Assembly: GCA_041480065.1 (NCBI GenBank)
Contig: JBGOZF010000001.1
Location: forward strand, 62,001-126,000
Length of the DNA stretch: 64,000 nt
Direction: 5' to 3'
From: Fen-999 sp041480065
GTDB taxonomy: Bacteria > Pseudomonadota > Gammaproteobacteria > Burkholderiales > Rhodocyclaceae
Each line of letters opens with the position of its first letter. The first letter of the stretch is position 1. Shown here piece by piece: positions 59,679 through 64,000 of the stretch. The notes beneath the pieces were generated by a model. The model worked only from the letters and a program-made list of their open reading frames with translations. It was not told where the DNA came from and searched no databases. Both the position numbers and the translations under genes were made by a program.

Positions 59679-60551
59679 CTATTTCGACGGAATCTTCTTT
59701 CGTTTTGCGTTGTCTGGGATATCGGTAAGAATTCCGCTGTCCGAATCCTTGCTGTCTTCTGTCAGTTCCCCTTCAAACAGGCAGGCATGCCTGTCAGCGC
59801 CGCTGCCGATCCGTCTTATTGCGTCGGCAAACTGCTTCGCGTCAAGGCGCCCTAAGTTATACACCATGACTCTGGCGGTTCCGTCGGGGTCATACATGGT
59901 CACCTCTTGGTAGTAGAAACCGCCATACCTCGATGTGCCCGCTAAGAACTCGTGCATGTCACCGGTTGATCCGGACGGACGAGTTGTGAAGTTCATCCCG
60001 GGAGCATCTTCGGCGCTTGGTGCGTCCCCCACCGGTACCGCGCCTGCAGCCCGATCGACCTCCCACTTCCCCCCATTTGCGACGGTGGCTCCAGGGGCGA
60101 ACTTGATTCCCCAGTAGCGAACTCGTCTCTCCGTCATAGGAACAGGTCTTCCATTGACCTCAATACGAAACTCTATGTTGCAATGAATAATTGGAGTGCC
60201 GGCATTTCCAGGGCCACCTGGATGAATGGCAATATATTTGTTCAAGTGCTTCGCACCCGTGTATCTGGCTTTCCCTACGGCGAGGTTCTTCTCGTCTATC
60301 TTGATAGACATTTGAATTCTTGGCCCTGGCGGCTTGAGATCGGTTGTCGGACGAGGAAACTCCGAGAACACCCATTCACCTGTTGCGGTCTCCCACAAAT
60401 AGCCGCCGTGCTCCGGTTCCTGGCATTCGGCGTCTGGACTCGTCCCACCGGGGCCAGGGCGCGAGCATCTTGAGCGACAAGTCGTGCCGGCATCTACCCA
60501 ATTAGGACCGAGCTTGTCAGAACAGGTTGTACCTGGTGGGTTACCTGCCAT
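59679..60551 (-). CDS. Unrecognised protein, possible T6SS cargo
   Basis: 290 residues from ATG 60551 behind GGAG. No signal peptide or membrane helix. The N-terminal 45 residues hold four cysteines (CSDK, CRSRC, AECQ); the middle (HCNIEFRIEVNGRPVPMTERRVRYWGIKFAPG) looks beta-rich; the end is acidic/basic (EDSKDSDSG, KRKKIPSK). The base composition is visibly less GC-rich than the genes on both sides, pointing to transfer. Lying inside the T6SS locus, it could be an effector or an accessory protein; there is no recognised toxin motif and no adjacent immunity-like gene. Confidence 0.65.
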   Translation of the reverse strand: MAGNPPGTTCSDKLGPNWVDAGTTCRSRCSRPGPGGTSPDAECQEPEHGGYLWETATGEWVFSEFPRPTTDLKPPGPRIQMSIKIDEKNLAVGKARYTGAKHLNKYIAIHPGGPGNAGTPIIHCNIEFRIEVNGRPVPMTERRVRYWGIKFAPGATVANGGKWEVDRAAGAVPVGDAPSAEDAPGMNFTTRPSGSTGDMHEFLAGTSRYGGFYYQEVTMYDPDGTARVMVYNLGRLDAKQFADAIRRIGSGADRHACLFEGELTEDSKDSDSGILTDIPDNAKRKKIPSK

Positions 60552-60802
60552 AGTAATTCTCCATACGAAGATAGGCTGTTACAGCAATCCACTGTCGGCA
60601 CGCGTCCACCAGCGGCAGGCGGTGCGCGTCGAATCCTGCCCCGGGACTTTGGCGGCCCGTCATAGGGCGTGTCGCACATGAGTGTAGCCTATTGTCGTTT
60701 CCGGCGAAATTCAGCAAAGACGAGATCAAGGTGTACTCAGTAAGGATTGTCATGCTCGAAAGGCGGTTACGCGAGGACTCCCGGTGATAACCGATCGCGC
60801 AG

Positions 60803-61786
60803 TCACCGCTTGGCCCCATCCCCCTCGATGCGCTTCAACTGTTTCTGGAACGCCTGCGCCTCCTTGATGCGCAGGCCGCAGTTGGCCTGCTGCGGGTTGT
60901 ACTTGAGGCAGGTCTCCCAATGCTTGATGGCAAGGTCGAAGTCGCCGCGGTAGGCGCGCATTCCCTTCTCGTAGAATTCGTTGGCCAGCGTTTTCCGCGT
61001 CGCGGCCAGGCGCGCATCCCAGGCCGGAGCCGCTTCGGCGCGAAACCGGATCGCCTCTTCGTACAGGAATGCGGCGCGTTCGCGGGTCGGGCCGGTGTCA
61101 AGCTTCTGGGCCTGTTCGAAGACGACCTCGGAAATACGTTTCCGGGCCGCCTTATCCTTCGGGTTCGCAGTCATATAGCGGTGGAGTTCACGCAGTCCAC
61201 CTTGCGCATCCCCGGCCACGAACAATTCGATGGTCTGCTCCAGATCGTAGGAGCGACGGTACTCGCTCATGTCTGGCGATCCGGCATCCTGCCCGTTCTT
61301 CTTCGCCAACTCCTCGTCCCTGCGCGCCCGGTTCGCTCGCGCACCCTGCACGCGGGCAATTCTTTCCGTTTCAATGTTGCGCAGGACTTTCATCGCGTCG
61401 ACATGGTCCGGTTGCAGCGCCAGCACCCGCAGCATGAACCGGATCGCCTCGTCGCTATCCCCGTTGTTCAGCGCAACCATTCCCTTCTCGTAGTTCGCCG
61501 CCGCCGACTGGGACGCGGCAGATCGCGTCGACTTCAGCTCCTGGCGGAACCCAGCATCATCGGGATCGAGAATCGTCAGCACCTGCCATTGCGCCGCCGC
61601 CCCCGCGAGATCGCCGTCGGTCGCCAGCCGCTTCGCCAGCTGCTGCCGCTGCGCGATCGAATCGCTGTAAGGCACCGCTACAGGCGCGACGCCAGGCGGC
61701 TCCCCGCCTTGATGCGCACATGCGCCCAGCAACACTGATCCAGCCAGAACGATGCGAGAGTTCAGGCGCACGGGACGGTTTCTCAA
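60803..61786 (-). CDS. TPR-repeat lipoprotein
   Basis: 327 residues. Lipobox LLGAC at about residues 19-23. Several TPR-like helical pairs: RLATDGDLAGAAAQWQVLTILDP, YEKGMVALNNGDSDEAIRFMLRVLAL, LREYHRYM-like segment and FYEKGMRAYRGDFDLAIKHWETCLKYNP. It shares design with the LysM lipoprotein at 58795. Translationally coupled to the deacetylase (four-base overlap), so these and the kinase form one - operon in the T6SS locus. Confidence 0.83.
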   Translation of the reverse strand: MRNRPVRLNSRIVLAGSVLLGACAHQGGEPPGVAPVAVPYSDSIAQRQQLAKRLATDGDLAGAAAQWQVLTILDPDDAGFRQELKSTRSAASQSAAANYEKGMVALNNGDSDEAIRFMLRVLALQPDHVDAMKVLRNIETERIARVQGARANRARRDEELAKKNGQDAGSPDMSEYRRSYDLEQTIELFVAGDAQGGLRELHRYMTANPKDKAARKRISEVVFEQAQKLDTGPTRERAAFLYEEAIRFRAEAAPAWDARLAATRKTLANEFYEKGMRAYRGDFDLAIKHWETCLKYNPQQANCGLRIKEAQAFQKQLKRIEGDGAKR

Positions 61787-62811
61787 TGTGGCGCGGACTT
61801 GGTGAATACCGCCAGCTTCGAGGCGAAGACCCCAATGTCGTCCTCGCCGAAGATCATCGTCCGGCGCAGCATGTAGGGGCTGGCAAAGGCGCCGTTGCCG
61901 CCCGGCGTAACCGTCAGGCCCAGCGCAAGTCCACGGTGCTTCAACGCCGCGACGACGGTTTCGTTCGTGTCTCCGTAGGGATAGGCGAAATTCTGGACTT
62001 TGGTGCTCAGCCGCCCTTCGATGGTGGCGCTGGGAACCTCCACTTCCTTCTGAATACGATCCCGATACTGCGCCTCCGTTTCCTGGGGCAGGTGCAGCAC
62101 CAGGTCGCTATGGGTCTTGGAATGTGGCTGGATCTCGATCAAGCCTGACTGGGAAAGCTCCTGCATCTGAGCCCAACTCATGGCGTCGCCAGCGCCGACG
62201 AAGTCGCTGTACAGAAAGACCGTGGCGCGAAAGCCGTGTTTCTTCAAGATGGGGAACGCCACGTCGAAGGTCGAGCGGTAGCCATCGTCGATGGTGATGA
62301 CGACGCTGCGGCGCGGCAGCGGCTCCCACCCCTCCAGGAAGCGTTGCAGCTCCCCGAGCGAGATCACCCGGTAGTGGTTCTGCGCCAGGTATTCCATCTG
62401 CGCGGAAAACGCCGCCGGCGTCACGGCCAGCTTGCCCGGGCGGCCGGCGAACCGGTGATAACAGAGTATCGGCACCGTTTGGTAGCCCTGCGCCAATATG
62501 CCCACCGGATTACGTGCCCTGAGCGGGATCACCAGCTCCTGGCCCGGCCGCGCCTGGGAGACATTGTTGAATTCGCCGATCCACCAGTCCCGGCGCGCAT
62601 CACCCAGGTAGTTCTGGGCCAGGGAAGCCAGGGTGTCACCCGGTTGCACCACGACCACGACGAAGTCCGAGTCGCGCCCGACGATGCTGCCCGTCGTGCT
62701 CTTGGGGCGCGCGCCGGCATCGGGCTGCGGCGGCGCAACGCCACAGCCCGACACGACGCATACGGCCAGAAGTGCCGCGCTAAGGCGCAGGCGCTTGGTC
62801 GCTCGGCTCAT
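61783..62811 (-). CDS. LysM + NodB polysaccharide deacetylase lipoprotein
   Basis: 342 residues from ATG 62811. Lipobox VSGC, LysM domain (about 50-95; VQPGDTLASLAQNYLG), then a NodB-type carbohydrate esterase family 4 domain: VPILCYHRF, catalytic TIDDGY (Asp-Asp), metal histidines in HSKTHSD and FAYPYGDTNE. It should remove acetyl groups from peptidoglycan or another glycan at the cell wall. It overlaps the kinase gene by 32 bases. A local wall-modifying function for T6SS is inference. Confidence 0.88.
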   Translation of the reverse strand: MSRATKRLRLSAALLAVCVVSGCGVAPPQPDAGARPKSTTGSIVGRDSDFVVVVVQPGDTLASLAQNYLGDARRDWWIGEFNNVSQARPGQELVIPLRARNPVGILAQGYQTVPILCYHRFAGRPGKLAVTPAAFSAQMEYLAQNHYRVISLGELQRFLEGWEPLPRRSVVITIDDGYRSTFDVAFPILKKHGFRATVFLYSDFVGAGDAMSWAQMQELSQSGLIEIQPHSKTHSDLVLHLPQETEAQYRDRIQKEVEVPSATIEGRLSTKVQNFAYPYGDTNETVVAALKHRGLALGLTVTPGGNGAFASPYMLRRTMIFGEDDIGVFASKLAVFTKSAPH

Positions 62812-64000
62812 GGCGCTGCTGCAGGGCGGCGGCAGTCTCGTCGAAGGCTGCGTAGAGCTGCCCGAACTCGTCCTTTCGCTTGCTGTCCGCGATCCGATAG
62901 TCGTATCGCCCCTGCGCCAGTTGTTCCAGCGAACTGCGCAGAACCTGCATCGGGCCGTCAAGCCGGCGTGCCAGCAGAAGGCTCGCCCCCGCCACGGCAA
63001 CGCTCGTTACGGCAATCAATATGCCAAGCAGCAACAGCGTCAAATGGGCAACCTCGGTGAGCGGCGTTTCGAATATGCCCAGGCGGACGGTGCCGATCAT
63101 CTTGTCGTGAAACTGCACCGGGGCGGAGAAGTCGAGCACCTCCTGGCCATCCGCCAGCCGCGTGCGCCGCACCGCCACACCCGGTTCCGTCGTCGCGACG
63201 GCGGTGCCCGCGCGCTCCACGAAGGACTCCCCGGTCTTCCCCGCCACGCTGCTGCCGCGCACGATGCCGCTGTGGTCGACAATCTCCAGATAGGCGAAGT
63301 TCTGCCGGCTCATGGTTTCCTGGATGAACACCTCGAGTGCGACCCAGTCCTCGCCAAGCACAGCCTCGGCGCTTTGCGTCGCCATGAACTTGGCCAACGA
63401 TCCGCCGTAACCCATCACCTGCCCGGTCAGCGCCTCGACCTGGCGCTGATGGATGAAGAAAGTGGTGACGCTCATCGTGGCGGCCACCACCAGCACCATC
63501 GCGATCGCCCAGCGCACGCCCATCGGCACGCCGCGCTGGACTTTCTTTTCGTGGGCCGGAAGCTCGCGCAGCACGGCGATGAGCGCCGCCGCCAACTCCT
63601 CACCCGTTTGAAAGCGTTTCTCCGGCGGTTTCTTCAAGCATCGGTCGACGATCCGGCGCAGGCTCAACGGCAGATCGGGGCGTAACTTGTCGATCGATTC
63701 GGGATCCTCCTTGACGATCTTCAGCGCTACGCTGACCATCGTGCTGGCCAGGAACGGCAAGCTTCCCGTCAGCAGTTCGTAGAGCACGACGCCGGTGGAA
63801 AACAGGTCCGAGCGCGAATCGACCTGCTGCCCGAGCACCTGTTCCGGCGACATGTAGTTCGGCGTGCCGAGCACGTCGCCGATACGCGTCTTCTGGGTTG
63901 CGTCGCCGCCCTCGATGCGACAGATGCCGAAGTCGGCGACCTTCACGGTAGTGGTGCCCTTCACCATCATGATGTTGCCCGGCTTGACGTCCCGGTGCAC
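62780..64000 (-). CDS. Ser/Thr protein kinase with sensor and HAMP regions (PpkA-like), 5' end outside window
   Basis: The gene begins beyond base 64000; 406 residues plus stop are visible. Kinase catalytic loop HRDVKPGN, DFG (ADFGICR), activation end GTPNYMSPEQ and the C-lobe are present; the ATP-binding N-lobe is outside. Then a membrane helix (about 165-185), an extracytoplasmic Cache-like region (GRGSSVAGKTGESF-type loop), a second helix (about 310-335) and a HAMP domain (ARRLDGPMQVLRSSLEQLAQGRYDY). T6SS PpkA phosphorylates Fha/TagH. A kinase followed by sensor and HAMP is an unusual order. Confidence 0.88.
   Translation of the reverse strand: MHRDVKPGNIMMVKGTTTVKVADFGICRIEGGDATQKTRIGDVLGTPNYMSPEQVLGQQVDSRSDLFSTGVVLYELLTGSLPFLASTMVSVALKIVKEDPESIDKLRPDLPLSLRRIVDRCLKKPPEKRFQTGEELAAALIAVLRELPAHEKKVQRGVPMGVRWAIAMVLVVAATMSVTTFFIHQRQVEALTGQVMGYGGSLAKFMATQSAEAVLGEDWVALEVFIQETMSRQNFAYLEIVDHSGIVRGSSVAGKTGESFVERAGTAVATTEPGVAVRRTRLADGQEVLDFSAPVQFHDKMIGTVRLGIFETPLTEVAHLTLLLLGILIAVTSVAVAGASLLLARRLDGPMQVLRSSLEQLAQGRYDYRIADSKRKDEFGQLYAAFDETAAALQQRHEPSDQAPAP

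Noticed and set aside
49468..64000. Complete type VI secretion system
   Set aside because: Only tssJ, K, L, M and accessory genes are present; sheath, tube, baseplate, ClpV and spike genes are not in the window.

Overview
The window is GC-rich, densely coded DNA from a Gram-negative proteobacterium. The thrS-infC-rpmI-rplT-pheST-ihfA-merR order, the aa3-type oxidase assembly genes, PEP-CTERM and GspA/GspB genes and a type VI secretion locus together suggest a betaproteobacterium, perhaps of the Rhodocyclales/Sterolibacterium/Accumulibacter kind. That placement is inference from gene content.

Layout. (1) 1-7773: fatty-acid degradation genes on + (an acyl-CoA ligase end, a FadN-like dehydrogenase/hydratase, a thiolase, a hotdog-fold protein, a periplasmic chalcone-isomerase-like protein, FadD and a nitronate monooxygenase), with a 91-bp inverted repeat between dehydrogenase and thiolase. 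(2) 7778-10603: a RES/Xre toxin-antitoxin pair, a secreted nuclease-fold protein that has lost its metal site, and an OmpA-like lipoprotein. (3) 10611-18078, on -: tRNA-Pro(GGG) and the translation operon; infC starts with ATC and a terminator-like hairpin precedes pheS. (4) 18151-27419: cytochrome oxidase cluster with haem A synthesis genes and a dihaem cytochrome c on -, coxC-SCO-coxB-coxA and a second SCO gene on +, and an odd haem-copper-oxidase-like membrane protein on -. CoxA is of the A2 (YS) type and seems to lack the K-channel lysine.

(5) 27770-45719 is the most unusual part. A MoxR-DUF58-Bat operon on + runs into a - operon coding for two exported proteins with squalene-cyclase-like (prenyltransferase) repeats, a YdjY-like exported protein, a PEP-CTERM protein and an EboD-type sugar-phosphate-cyclase-like enzyme. 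A divergent + operon holds EboB, EboE, EboF and EboC homologues behind a small unknown protein. A good sigma-54-type promoter sits in the shared intergenic region. This looks like one envelope- or surface-related locus combining an Ebo small-molecule pathway, Bat proteins and exported toroid-fold proteins. (6) 45757-48133: gspB and gspA (type II secretion accessory) on -.

(7) 48134-49467 is a non-coding scar: a 3' fragment of a tRNA-Val(GAC) gene with its hairpin, and a decayed piece of an IS21-family istB. (8) 49468-64000: part of a type VI secretion locus (tssJ, K, L, M, tagF; tagH on the other strand) with a LysM lipoprotein, a TPR lipoprotein, a LysM polysaccharide-deacetylase lipoprotein, a membrane Ser/Thr kinase with sensor and HAMP regions (cut by the window edge), and an unrecognised, less GC-rich gene that could be cargo. 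Sheath, tube, baseplate and ClpV genes are not in the window.
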